Source: Merdicola sp963557785 (GTDB taxonomy: Bacteria > Bacillota > Clostridia > TANB77 > CAG-508). From it: DNA of 64,000 nt. The notes beneath the pieces are model-generated. The model did no database searches. It was not told the DNA's origin and was given only the letters and a program-made list of their open reading frames with translations. Positions 1 to 7,658 of the stretch are shown here, piece by piece. Within the stretch, counting starts at the first letter, position 1. Each line of letters begins with the position of its first letter. The DNA lies in contig CAUWBF010000008.1 in assembly GCA_963557785.1 (NCBI GenBank), positions 1 through 64,000 of the forward strand, read 5' to 3'. The position numbers were made by a program, and so were the translations under genes.

Positions 1-1
1 A

Positions 2-682
2 CATATGGTAGATACAGTTTTATATTTAGAAGGTGAAAGATATTTTTCATATAGAGTTTTAAGAGGGGTTAAAAATAGATTTGGTTCTACGAATGAAATT
101 GGGATGTTTGAAATGCAACAAGATGGAATGACAGAAATATTAAATCCATCTTCTATATTAATATCAGAAAGAGAAGAAAATCCAGCAGGTTCAGTAATTG
201 TAGCTAGTGTGGAAGGAACAAGATCTTTACTAGTAGAACTACAATCCTTAGTTACGCCAAGTGTTTTTGGTCTTCCAAGAAGAACTGCAAATGGAATGGA
301 CTATAACAGATTAACCTTATTGATAGCAGTATTGGAGAAAAAAGCTGGACTAATGCTTGGAAACCAAGACGTGTATTTAAATGTTGTTGGAGGAATAAAA
401 TTAAGTGAACCAGCATTAGATCTAGGAATAATTATGGCTGTGGCATCAAGTTTTAAAAATAAGCCAATAGACAAGTCATGTGTAGCTATAGGAGAAGTTG
501 GGCTAACAGGAGAAATTAGAGCAGTAAATTTAATAGAAAAAAGACTAAAAGAAGCGGAAAAGTTAGGATTTAAGAAGTGCATAATTCCAGAAAATAACAA
601 AAAGCTATTGAAAGAAAAATACAAATTAGATATAATAGGTGTGAAAAATATTAATGAAGTAATAAAAATAATGGGGTTGTAA
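2..682 (+). CDS. radA: DNA repair protein RadA, C-terminal part (5' end outside window)
   Basis: RadA (Sms) is a RecA-like DnaB-type helicase that drives branch migration in recombinational repair. Only the C-terminal part is present: the reading frame is already open at the left edge, and the first residues (HMVDTVLYLEG) match the end of the RecA-like ATPase core. The RadA-specific KNRFG motif follows at about residue 24. The rest is the Lon-protease-like C-terminal domain (VFGLPRRTANGMDYNR, then GGIKLSEPALDLG). The zinc finger and Walker A lie upstream and cannot be seen. The ATG at position 5 is internal, not a true start. It is followed closely by disA in the same direction, the usual radA-disA pairing in Bacillota, which supports the call. 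Confidence 0.95.
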   Translation, partial: HMVDTVLYLEGERYFSYRVLRGVKNRFGSTNEIGMFEMQQDGMTEILNPSSILISEREENPAGSVIVASVEGTRSLLVELQSLVTPSVFGLPRRTANGMDYNRLTLLIAVLEKKAGLMLGNQDVYLNVVGGIKLSEPALDLGIIMAVASSFKNKPIDKSCVAIGEVGLTGEIRAVNLIEKRLKEAEKLGFKKCIIPENNKKLLKEKYKLDIIGVKNINEVIKIMGL

Positions 683-716
683 TTTATTAAGAAAAATTAA
701 GAAAGGTGTGTTATAT

Positions 717-1790
717 TTGAGACATAATCAAGACAACGAAGTAACAGATATACTAAAGCTAATTTCACCAGGAACACCTATTAGAGAAGGATTAGATAAT
801 ATACTTAAAGCAAAAACCGGAGCATTAATTGTAATGGAAGATACAAAAGATGTACTAGATTTAGTAGATGGAGGATTTTATATAAACGAGGATTATACAT
901 CTTCAAAATTATATGAACTAGCAAAAATGGACGGAGCAATAGTTTTAAGTTCAGATCTAAAAAAAATACTATACGCAAATGCACAACTAATTCCATCACC
1001 AGACATATTAACAAAAGAAACTGGTACAAGACATAGAACAGCAGAGCGTATGGCGAAGCAAACAGGAGCACTAGTTGTAAGTATATCTCAAAGGAGAAAC
1101 ATAATAACAGTATTTAAAGGTAATATGAGATATACAATACAAGATACTGTTGCAGTATTAAATAGAGCAAATCAAGCTATACAAACATTAGAAAAGTACA
1201 AGAAGGTTTTTGATACTAAATTAAGTATATTAAATGAATATGAATTTAACGATATAGTAACTTTAGATAATGTAATTACAGCTATTCAAAGAGCAGAAAT
1301 GGTAATGAAAATTGTAGAAGAAGTTCAAAAAGGAATTTATGAATTAGGACAAGAAGGTAGATTACTTACAATGCAATTGGAAGAGTTAGTAGGTGGTTTA
1401 GAAAAAGAAGAACTACTTATTGTAAAAGATTATCTAACATCAAAAAAGAAAACTCCAGAAAAAGTATTACAAGAAATTATAGATTTAGACTATGAAGATT
1501 TATTAAAACCACAAGTAATTGCAAAAATATTAGGATATGAATTATTTGATAATTATGATGAGGTAGGAGTATATACAAAAGGATACAGATTATTAAATAA
1601 AATACCTAGAATGCCAAGTAATATTGTGGATAATATAGTTAAAAAATTTAAAACTTTTCAACATGTATTGGTTGCAGATATTCCAAAGCTAGATGAAGTT
1701 GATGGAATAGGAGAAGTAAGAGCAAAAACAATAAAACAATCTTTAAAGAGAATGCAAGAACAATTTGTTTTTGATAATGTTATGTTATAA
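717..1790 (+). CDS. disA: DNA integrity scanning protein DisA (diadenylate cyclase)
   Basis: DisA makes cyclic di-AMP from two ATP and scans DNA for branched structures. The N-terminal DAC domain carries the DGA motif near residue 72 and RHRTAER near 105, which form the nucleotide-binding and catalytic site. A helical linker follows, and then a C-terminal RuvA-like helix-hairpin-helix region (VDGIGEVRAKTIKQSL) that binds DNA. The length (about 357 aa) is normal. I place the start at TTG 717 because AAAGGTG lies 8 nt upstream. GTG 708 is in frame but overlaps that ribosome binding site. It lies directly behind radA with a gap of about 34 nt and is likely co-transcribed with it. Confidence 0.95.
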   Translation: MRHNQDNEVTDILKLISPGTPIREGLDNILKAKTGALIVMEDTKDVLDLVDGGFYINEDYTSSKLYELAKMDGAIVLSSDLKKILYANAQLIPSPDILTKETGTRHRTAERMAKQTGALVVSISQRRNIITVFKGNMRYTIQDTVAVLNRANQAIQTLEKYKKVFDTKLSILNEYEFNDIVTLDNVITAIQRAEMVMKIVEEVQKGIYELGQEGRLLTMQLEELVGGLEKEELLIVKDYLTSKKKTPEKVLQEIIDLDYEDLLKPQVIAKILGYELFDNYDEVGVYTKGYRLLNKIPRMPSNIVDNIVKKFKTFQHVLVADIPKLDEVDGIGEVRAKTIKQSLKRMQEQFVFDNVML

Positions 1791-1843
1791 ACAATAGTTT
1801 ATATATATTCTAAAGAAAAAAATAACAAACATAGGAGGAAAAA

Positions 1844-2641
1844 ATGAAAAAATCTAAAAAAATTATAATGATGATTGCTGTATTAGTATTAATTGCACTA
1901 ATAGCAGGTGTAGGATATGGAATATATCAAAAGATTACATATAAAGTACAAAATCCTATAGTAACAATGGAAGTAGAAGGATTTGGAACAATGAAGATAG
2001 AATTATATCCAGATATGGCTCCAAATACTGTAAAGAATTTTATTACTTTATCAAATAGAGGATTCTATAATGGACTAACATTCCATAGAATAATAGCAGA
2101 CTTTATGATTCAAGGTGGAGATAAAGAAGGAACAGGTAGTGGTTCACCAACACTTGCAGATTTAAAAGAAGGCGGAGCTGATGAAGACTACGCTATAGAG
2201 GGAGAATTTTCACTTAATGGATTTACACAAAATACATTAAGACATGAAAAAGGTGTAATTTCAATGGCAAGATCAGATTATAGTCAAATGGGATTATATG
2301 AAGAAGGATATAATTCAGCAGGTTCACAATTCTTTATAATGACAGAAGATAATAGCAATTTAAATGGACAATATGCTGCATTTGGAAAAGTAATAGAAGG
2401 ATTAGATGTATTAGATAAAATAAAGGCTGTTGAAGTAAAGACATCATCAGATGATGAGAATAGTGAAGATTCAAGTAGTTCATCAGAAGCAAGTACACCA
2501 GTAAATCCACCAGTTATAAAAAGTGTAACAGTAGATACATTTGGTGTAGATTATGGAGAACCAAAAACAATAAAACCATTTAATTATTCAAATTGGTTAT
2601 ATCAAACATACGGAATAGATCCAAACTCATTAGGACAATAA
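1844..2641 (+). CDS. Membrane-anchored cyclophilin-type peptidyl-prolyl isomerase
   Basis: This is a cyclophilin-fold prolyl cis-trans isomerase, probably acting on the outer face of the membrane in folding of exported proteins. Residues 1-10 are lysine-rich and are followed by one hydrophobic segment (about 8-27, no lipobox cysteine seen), so it is a signal anchor or uncleaved signal. The cyclophilin core follows from about residue 42, with FHRIIADFMIQGGD and SAGSQFFIMT holding the catalytic Arg, Phe and Gln positions. An acidic, serine-rich insert (about 205-222, SSDDENSEDSSSSSEAS) interrupts the C-terminal part, and the tail after it is not standard cyclophilin. The ribosome binding site is AGGAGG, 7 nt before ATG. 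It ends at a shared terminator facing dapB. Confidence 0.88.
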   Translation: MKKSKKIIMMIAVLVLIALIAGVGYGIYQKITYKVQNPIVTMEVEGFGTMKIELYPDMAPNTVKNFITLSNRGFYNGLTFHRIIADFMIQGGDKEGTGSGSPTLADLKEGGADEDYAIEGEFSLNGFTQNTLRHEKGVISMARSDYSQMGLYEEGYNSAGSQFFIMTEDNSNLNGQYAAFGKVIEGLDVLDKIKAVEVKTSSDDENSEDSSSSSEASTPVNPPVIKSVTVDTFGVDYGEPKTIKPFNYSNWLYQTYGIDPNSLGQ

Positions 2642-2658
2642 TAAAAAGTAAAAATAAA

Positions 2659-2697
2659 AACCAAATTATTAAAATTTAATAATTTGGTTTTATTTTT
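2659..2697. terminator. Bidirectional intrinsic terminator (cyclophilin / dapB)
   Basis: A 15-bp perfect inverted repeat (AACCAAATTATTAAA and its complement, one-base centre) is followed by a T-rich tract on the plus strand and preceded by an A-rich tract. It can therefore terminate both converging transcripts. Confidence 0.85.
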
Positions 2698-2701
2698 TGT
2701 A

Positions 2702-3451
2702 TTAATTTAATAAATCATTCATATTATATAATCCATTTTCTTGATTAACTATATATTTAGCAGCTTTTAAAGCTCCTTCAGCAAATACTGTTCTAGAATA
2801 GCAAGTATGCTTGATTTCAAAAGTTTCATTTTCGCCATAGAACTGAACAATATGCTCACCAACAATATTTCCACCTCTTATAGATGAAAAACCGATTTCA
2901 TTTTTATTTCTTTTTTCATGCTTATTGTGTCTATCAAACTCATATTTCATATTTCCGCCAAGTGCATTATTTATACTATCAGCAAGTAATATTGCAGTTC
3001 CACTAGGACTATCAATTTTTCTATTATGATGAGTTTCTATAATTTCAATATCTGTACCTTTTAACTTTAAAGCTAAATCTGCTAATAATTTTGCCATAAG
3101 ATTTATATCATAAGACATATTAGAAGATTTAAAAATAGGTATGTATTTTGAAAATTCAGATATTTGATTTATTTGTTCACCATTAAAACCAGTGGTGGCA
3201 ATAACTACAGGAGTATTAGTCTGTTTTGCATATTCTAAAATATTCAAAGTAGCTACAGGAACAGAAAAATCTACAATTACATCAGGTTTTTCATCAATTT
3301 CATTTATATTTGTATAAACAGGAAAAGTATATTCACCGGTATTTTCTCTATCAAATCCAGAAAGTAGCATTAAATCATCATTAGAATCGATAGCCTTAAT
3401 TACTTCTTGTCCCATTCGACCATTACAACCATTTACTAATATTTTAATCAT
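2702..3451 (-). CDS. dapB: 4-hydroxy-tetrahydrodipicolinate reductase
   Basis: DapB reduces 4-hydroxy-tetrahydrodipicolinate to tetrahydrodipicolinate with NAD(P)H, the second committed step to DAP and lysine. The N-terminal Rossmann motif GCNGRMG (about residues 8-14) and the substrate and catalytic signature ETHHNRKIDSPSGTA (about 138-152) are both present. At 249 aa it has the usual length. The start is well supported by GAGGTGAT about 7 nt upstream. It is the last gene of a minus-strand run dapA, HD-domain gene, dapB, and its product feeds DapL (42216-43439) elsewhere in the window. Confidence 0.97.
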   Translation of the reverse strand: MIKILVNGCNGRMGQEVIKAIDSNDDLMLLSGFDRENTGEYTFPVYTNINEIDEKPDVIVDFSVPVATLNILEYAKQTNTPVVIATTGFNGEQINQISEFSKYIPIFKSSNMSYDINLMAKLLADLALKLKGTDIEIIETHHNRKIDSPSGTAILLADSINNALGGNMKYEFDRHNKHEKRNKNEIGFSSIRGGNIVGEHIVQFYGENETFEIKHTCYSRTVFAEGALKAAKYIVNQENGLYNMNDLLN

Positions 3452-3467
3452 TTATATTATCACCTCA

Positions 3468-4022
3468 TTAAAGATTTACTACTAACATAGCCAATAAAAT
3501 ATATGAATATCTGTACATATATGAAAACATATCTTTTTTCTGAATATAATCGATACTTTCTTTTATAGCACAGAATTTATCTACAAAAGTTATAATATAA
3601 CTTTCTCTGTATTTTGGAAATCGTATTGTTAAAGGCCACATATGCTTTAATATTATATCTTTTTCGATATTATTTAAGCTAAATAGTTTTAAAGAATTTA
3701 ATAAAGCTATTTTAGGATGAACGAAAGCATGTAAGCCATTTAATTCAACTTCTCTTTGACTTTTTCTCCAATTGTATAAAAATAAATCATGTAGCATTCC
3801 ACCACGTGCAGCGGAAGAATAATCTAAATTATATTTTTTACAAATAATATAACTATAGTAAGCTACATTTTTACAATGTTCAAAACATGTAGTATCACAA
3901 TGTTGTATGTAATTATTCATTTCCTGAACAGTTGGATTTTCAACTAAGTCTTTAATAATATTTTCAAATTCTGCATTATAAACGATATCATAATTTTTTT
4001 CTTTGGTCTTGTTTAAAATCAT
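3468..4022 (-). CDS. HD-domain phosphohydrolase-like protein
   Basis: This is a 184-aa protein of the HD superfamily of metal-dependent phosphohydrolases. The metal-ligand pattern is visible: HC near residue 49, the HD pair in GMLHDLFLY near 77-78, H in the KHMW context near 126, and a late D in FVDKF near 148. It resembles small clostridial HD proteins with a HDLFLYDW-like core. The substrate is unknown. It sits between dapA and dapB (16 nt from dapB, about 88 nt from dapA), so it is probably co-transcribed with lysine/DAP genes, but nothing in the sequence ties it to that pathway chemically. The ribosome binding site is a GGAG about 10 nt upstream. Confidence 0.8.
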   Translation of the reverse strand: MILNKTKEKNYDIVYNAEFENIIKDLVENPTVQEMNNYIQHCDTTCFEHCKNVAYYSYIICKKYNLDYSSAARGGMLHDLFLYNWRKSQREVELNGLHAFVHPKIALLNSLKLFSLNNIEKDIILKHMWPLTIRFPKYRESYIITFVDKFCAIKESIDYIQKKDMFSYMYRYSYILLAMLVVNL

Positions 4023-4110
4023 TTCTATATTTCACTCCAAAATTGACATTAAATTAATTATAACATATATAAAATAAGAAAAATATGAAATTAAGATAAT
4101 GTTAATAATT

Positions 4111-4995
4111 CTATATTAATCCAAATTTTTCCATAGAAGCTTTTAGTCTGTTTTTTCCATTTTCAGATAGTTCAACCAATGGTAATCTAGGTACTCCAAA
4201 ATTATATCCCATTAAATTTAAAGCTTCTTTTACGGGGATAGGGTTTACTTCACAGAATAAACTATTTACTAAGTCTATAGCATTTAATTGCATTTCAGTA
4301 GCCTTAGATATATTACCATCAAAATAGTTTTGAATCATTTCATGTGTATATTTAGGAGCAACATTTGATAAAACAGAAATTACTCCAATTCCACCAACAG
4401 AAAGTATTGGTAATATTTGATCATCATTTCCAGAATATATATTTAAATTATCTCCACAGATACTTGAAATTTGAGCAATTTGAGATAAATTTCCACTAGC
4501 TTCTTTAATTGCTACAATATTTTCTATTTTAGAGAGTTCTAAACAAGTTTCTGGTGTAATATTAACTCCAGTTCTGCTAGGAACACTATATACAATAATA
4601 GGTAAGCTTGTTTGACTAGCTATTGCCTTATAGTGAGCTACTAATCCAGCTTGAGTAGTTTTATTATAATATGGAGTAACTATAAGTACTGCATCAGCTC
4701 CAACACTTTCTGCATATTTTGTCATTTGTATAGCTTGGTAAGTATTATTACATCCTGTTCCAGCTATAACAGGAATTCTTTTATTTACTTTATCAATAGC
4801 ATATTTTATTGTAGCTTTTCTTTCATCATCTGTCATAGTGGCAGATTCTCCAGTAGTACCACATACAATAATACTATCAACACCTTCAGAAATCTGAAAT
4901 TCAATCAATTTTCCAAATTCATCAAAATTTATGCCATCATTTGTAAATGGGGTAGAGATGGCAGTCCCACAACCTTTAAAAATTATTTTTTTCAT
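4111..4995 (-). CDS. dapA: 4-hydroxy-tetrahydrodipicolinate synthase
   Basis: DapA condenses pyruvate with aspartate semialdehyde and is the branch-point enzyme to DAP and lysine. All family landmarks are present in 294 aa: GTTGE (about 46-50), YYNKTTQ (about 109), Tyr136 and Arg141 in YSVPSRTGVN, and the Schiff-base Lys164 in VAIKEASG. The start has AAGGAG 7-8 nt upstream. A TATAAT-like -10 lies on the minus strand at 5058-5063, inside a 12-base block that is identical upstream of asd. The 150-nt leader is too short for a standard lysine riboswitch and I see none. Confidence 0.97.
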   Translation of the reverse strand: MKKIIFKGCGTAISTPFTNDGINFDEFGKLIEFQISEGVDSIIVCGTTGESATMTDDERKATIKYAIDKVNKRIPVIAGTGCNNTYQAIQMTKYAESVGADAVLIVTPYYNKTTQAGLVAHYKAIASQTSLPIIVYSVPSRTGVNITPETCLELSKIENIVAIKEASGNLSQIAQISSICGDNLNIYSGNDDQILPILSVGGIGVISVLSNVAPKYTHEMIQNYFDGNISKATEMQLNAIDLVNSLFCEVNPIPVKEALNLMGYNFGVPRLPLVELSENGKNRLKASMEKFGLI

Positions 4996-5057
4996 TTTAT
5001 ATCTCCTTTATAAAGAGCACTAATAATAGATTATATATTTATATATTCTATGCACTA

Positions 5058-5086
5058 ATTATATGATAAGTGAGGAAAAAAATAAA
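5058..5086 (-). promoter_or_regulatory. Likely dapA promoter
   Basis: Read on the minus strand, a TATAAT -10 (5058-5063) follows an AT-rich -35 region of weak consensus. The 12-mer ATTATATGATAA (plus-strand spelling, 5058-5069) recurs exactly at the asd promoter (7282-7293). Confidence 0.5.
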
Positions 5087-5105
5087 GTGTTTAAATTAAT
5101 AAAAG

Positions 5106-5140
5106 GAAAAATCCCGCATTAGCATGAAGCTAATGCGGGA
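5106..5140 (-). terminator. Intrinsic terminator after the unknown-gene pair
   Basis: A 12-bp GC-rich stem (TCCCGCATTAGC and complement, 5-nt loop) at 5112-5140 has a T run on the minus strand. It closes the 5152-6120 transcript and isolates it from dapA. Confidence 0.88.
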
Positions 5141-5151
5141 GCTAGGTAAGT

Positions 5152-5619
5152 CTAATAGACAAAGAAAAAGTTTTTCGTTTCATCGAAACTGTTACATGAA
5201 AAGGTTCTTGAAGTATGGTGGTCACGATAATGTATATAAAAATTATTGAAAGGAATGGACTTAACGACGGACCAACAATTTGTTAAGGAATCGAACGTTT
5301 TCCAGCCTTTATCTGTTTTAATCCAAACAGATAAACCATATACAACATCACCTTCATCATATGTTGCATAACATTTGATAGCAATTGCATAATGCGAATT
5401 TTTTACCTGCTCATATTCTACAGACTTAATAGTAGGAATAAGATCTTTAAGTTTATCAACTGATATATTGTAAAGAAAATCTACAATAGCAACAAGATCT
5501 AAACCAGACTGTGAAGTGTAATCAGAAAAAGTAGCATTTTGTGCAAAAATGCTTGCTAATTCAAATGAATATTGCCGATTAAAACGAGCCTCAAATATCT
5601 TTTTAATACGTACAAGCAT
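5152..5619 (-). CDS. Protein of unknown function, paralogue of the gene at 5650-6120
   Basis: I do not recognise this family. The protein is about 155 aa and probably soluble, with no signal peptide or membrane segment. I choose ATG 5619 because GGAGGT lies 7 nt upstream; an upstream in-frame ATG at 5634 overlaps that ribosome binding site. It is related to the preceding gene: both have a central block with YGLSVWIKTDKGW versus YGCQIWVKRKGIW, both continue into a conserved W, and both end in three aromatic residues plus VY (FFFVY, YYFVY). The pattern suggests a small beta-rich fold. Base composition looks less A-rich than the neighbours. The pair sits between asd and dapA but has its own terminator. 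Confidence 0.75.
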   Translation of the reverse strand: MLVRIKKIFEARFNRQYSFELASIFAQNATFSDYTSQSGLDLVAIVDFLYNISVDKLKDLIPTIKSVEYEQVKNSHYAIAIKCYATYDEGDVVYGLSVWIKTDKGWKTFDSLTNCWSVVKSIPFNNFYIHYRDHHTSRTFSCNSFDETKNFFFVY

Positions 5620-5649
5620 AAAAATTACCTCCATAATTTGACAAAATTG

Positions 5650-6120
5650 TTAATAAACAAAATAGTAATCTCGAATTACTTGAAAATTGTAAAAGGTATT
5701 TACATCTCCGCAACAACCACAACAAGTAACTTTGAAATCTTCAGGGGGAAATGTAGAAAACTTAATCCACTTATCTGTGGCATAATTATAGTATCTCCAA
5801 ATCCCTTTGCGCTTAACCCAAATCTGACATCCATATACTAAGTAATCATCATCTCTGTTTGCAAAGCACCTAAGGCAGATTAAATTTGGACATGCTGAAG
5901 GGTTAGGCACGAGATAATCCACATTCGGAATTATCTCAAACAAATGAAGACTAACTTCTTTGCGTATCTGAGCGATGATATTTTGCAAATTGATATCATC
6001 TTTAATTAATATCGAAAGCTCAGATTGTGCGTAAGTAAATTCTTTTGCAAATTCTCTTACATCGTGTTCAATTACTAATTTCCGACAAAGATATTGACCA
6101 ATCTCTCGAAATAGTGTCAT
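5650..6120 (-). CDS. Protein of unknown function, paralogue of the gene at 5152-5619
   Basis: Unrecognised 156-aa protein, first gene of a two-gene unit. It shares the WVKRKGIW block and the C-terminal YYFVY with the next gene. The N-terminal half is predicted helical (SELSILIKDDINLQNIIAQI). It contains several cysteines (CPNLICLRC and a CCGCC cluster near residue 133) that the paralogue largely lacks, so metal binding is possible but unproven. It has a strong GGAGGT ribosome binding site about 9 nt from the ATG, and directly before it a perfect 6-3-6 inverted repeat. Gap to the next gene is about 30 nt. No homologous family can be named. Confidence 0.75.
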   Translation of the reverse strand: MTLFREIGQYLCRKLVIEHDVREFAKEFTYAQSELSILIKDDINLQNIIAQIRKEVSLHLFEIIPNVDYLVPNPSACPNLICLRCFANRDDDYLVYGCQIWVKRKGIWRYYNYATDKWIKFSTFPPEDFKVTCCGCCGDVNTFYNFQVIRDYYFVY

Positions 6121-6133
6121 AACTTTATACCTC

Positions 6134-6167
6134 CTATCAGTGTGATAGCATTAATTATATACTAATT
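6134..6167 (-). promoter_or_regulatory. -10 element and operator-like inverted repeat before the unknown-gene pair
   Basis: On the minus strand a TATAAT-like -10 is followed by CTATCA-CAC-TGATAG (6134-6148), a perfect 6-bp inverted repeat that abuts the GGAGGT ribosome binding site. The position suits a repressor operator. No regulator is identified. Confidence 0.45.
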
Positions 6168-6172
6168 TACAT

Positions 6173-6212
6173 AAAAAAACAAGTAGCTATACATTGTACT
6201 AGTATAGCTACT
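6173..6212 (-). terminator. Intrinsic terminator of asd
   Basis: A 10-bp stem AGTAGCTATA with its complement (6182-6212, 11-nt loop) is followed on the minus strand by a run of seven T. It separates asd from the downstream unknown-gene pair. Confidence 0.82.
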
Positions 6213-6218
6213 AAAATA

Positions 6219-7217
6219 TTATTTATAATTTTCTATTAATTTTTCTACAATTTGTATGGCATTACTTGCAGCACCTTTTCTAATATTGTCTGCTACAACC
6301 CACATATTTATTCCGTTATCAACACTAAAATCTCTTCTAATTCTGCCAACAAATACTTCATCATGACCTGTAGAATTTGTAGCTAAAGGATATACAGAAT
6401 TTTTATAGTCATCTTCTAAAATAATTCCTGGATAATTCTTAATAGTTTCAATTAATTCATCAAGTTCAAAAGAATTTTCAAATTCTACATTGATAGATTC
6501 ACTATGAGAATTAAGAACTGGAACCCTTACTGTTGTTGCAGTTATTTTTAAATCAGGTCTTTTTAATATTTTTCTTGTTTCATTAATCATTTTTTCTTCT
6601 TCTTTGGTATAACCGTTTTCTAAAAATACATCAATATGGGGAAGACAGTTATTAAAGATAGGATATGGAAATTTTTGAAGAGTATAATCTGGATTATTTC
6701 CATTTTCTAAATCAGACACACCTTTTTGACCAGCACCAGAAACTGCTTGATATGTAGAATATACAATTCTTTTTATTCTATACCTATCATCCAAAGCCTT
6801 TAAAGGTAATACTGCTTGAATAGTTGAACAATTTGGATTTGCAATAATTCCGTGATTATTAGGTATTTCCTCTGGATTTACTTCAGGTACTACTAAAGGT
6901 ACATCAGGATTCATTCTAAATGCACTACTGTTGTCTACAACAATACATCCTTTTGATTCAGCTATAGGAGAAAACTTTTTAGAAGTATCACCACCAGCAG
7001 AAAATATAGCAAAATCAAATCCTTCATCAAAAGAATCTTCTTTTAGTTCTCTTACAACATAATCCTTTCCCATAAAAGTTAATTTAGTTCCTGCAGATCT
7101 ACAAGAAGAGAAAAATACATATTCAGAAATTGGAAGATTTTTTTCTTCTAGTACTTTTAATGCAGTTCTACCAACTAAGCCAGTAGCTCCAACTACTGCT
7201 AATTTAAAATTTTTCAT
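6219..7217 (-). CDS. asd: Aspartate-semialdehyde dehydrogenase
   Basis: Asd reduces aspartyl phosphate to aspartate semialdehyde, the precursor of DAP, lysine, threonine and methionine. The N-terminal NADP-binding motif GATGLVGR, the catalytic cysteine in NPNCSTIQ and the histidine in NSHSESINVEF are all present. The start is placed at ATG 7217 (332 aa), where GAGGTG lies 7 nt upstream and MKNFKLAVVGATG matches family N-termini. A longer in-frame start at 7283 would add 22 hydrophobic residues and lie within the promoter. It supplies the substrate of DapA but is in a separate transcript, with its own promoter and terminator. Confidence 0.96.
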   Translation of the reverse strand: MKNFKLAVVGATGLVGRTALKVLEEKNLPISEYVFFSSCRSAGTKLTFMGKDYVVRELKEDSFDEGFDFAIFSAGGDTSKKFSPIAESKGCIVVDNSSAFRMNPDVPLVVPEVNPEEIPNNHGIIANPNCSTIQAVLPLKALDDRYRIKRIVYSTYQAVSGAGQKGVSDLENGNNPDYTLQKFPYPIFNNCLPHIDVFLENGYTKEEEKMINETRKILKRPDLKITATTVRVPVLNSHSESINVEFENSFELDELIETIKNYPGIILEDDYKNSVYPLATNSTGHDEVFVGRIRRDFSVDNGINMWVVADNIRKGAASNAIQIVEKLIENYK

Positions 7218-7281
7218 ATATAAGCACCTCGGCTTTTTAATAGTAATAATAAGAACTATAATTATATTTCTTACAATAATC

Positions 7282-7309
7282 ATTATATGATAAATTAGAA
7301 AAATGTTAA
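7282..7309 (-). promoter_or_regulatory. asd promoter
   Basis: On the minus strand TTAACA (7304-7309), a 16-nt spacer and TATAAT (7282-7287) form a good SigA-type promoter. The -10 region contains the 12-mer shared with the dapA promoter. Confidence 0.65.
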
Positions 7310-7338
7310 ACTAAAATTAAAAAAAATAATAAAAAAAC

Positions 7339-7367
7339 TTGTAAAAGTTAAATAAAGGTGTTAATAT
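7339..7367 (+). promoter_or_regulatory. Putative promoter of the ileS T-box leader
   Basis: TTGTAA, 17 nt, TAATAT lies about 55 nt before the start of the T-box stem I, a sensible location. The -10 is only a partial match. Confidence 0.4.
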
Positions 7368-7422
7368 ATAGAAGTATATTAAAGACATTAACAAGGACAA
7401 GACAAATAAATAATTACTTTGA

Positions 7423-7627
7423 AGAGAGCCAGACATATTGGTGAAAGTTTGGTAAAGGAAAATTATTTGTTATCACCTATGTTGTTGTTTAGCTGAAAAA
7501 AAGTAAGTTAAATCGTAAATCTGCGTTAAAGATAAATTAAGAGAGTAATTTGTAAATTACTAAATTAGGTGGTACCGCGGAATTCAAACCTTTTCGTCCT
7601 AAGAGATAGGATGAAAAGGTTTTTTTG
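7423..7627 (+). ncRNA. T-box riboswitch of ileS (isoleucine)
   Basis: A leader of about 200 nt with the T-box hallmarks: the AGAGAGCC opening of stem I at 7423, the conserved T-box sequence AGGTGGTACCGCGG at 7567-7580, and an intrinsic terminator whose 15-bp stem (AAACCTTTTCGTCCT with a G-U pair in the complement, 7586-7622) runs into seven T. The likely specifier is ATC at 7472-7474, read as isoleucine and followed by ACC, which agrees with the downstream gene. Uncharged tRNA-Ile should favour the antiterminator and allow ileS transcription. The T-box and terminator are certain; the specifier is inferred by position. Confidence 0.93.
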
Positions 7628-7658
7628 ATATATAAATTATTTTTTAGGAGGTAAATGT

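Noticed and set aside
4651..5013. Long open frame on the plus strand opposite dapA
   Set aside because: Antisense shadow of dapA; the translated sequence is a low-complexity Phe/Ser/Ile mix and has no ribosome binding site.
5000..5150. Lysine riboswitch before dapA
   Set aside because: The leader is too short for the L-box, and none of its conserved segments are visible.
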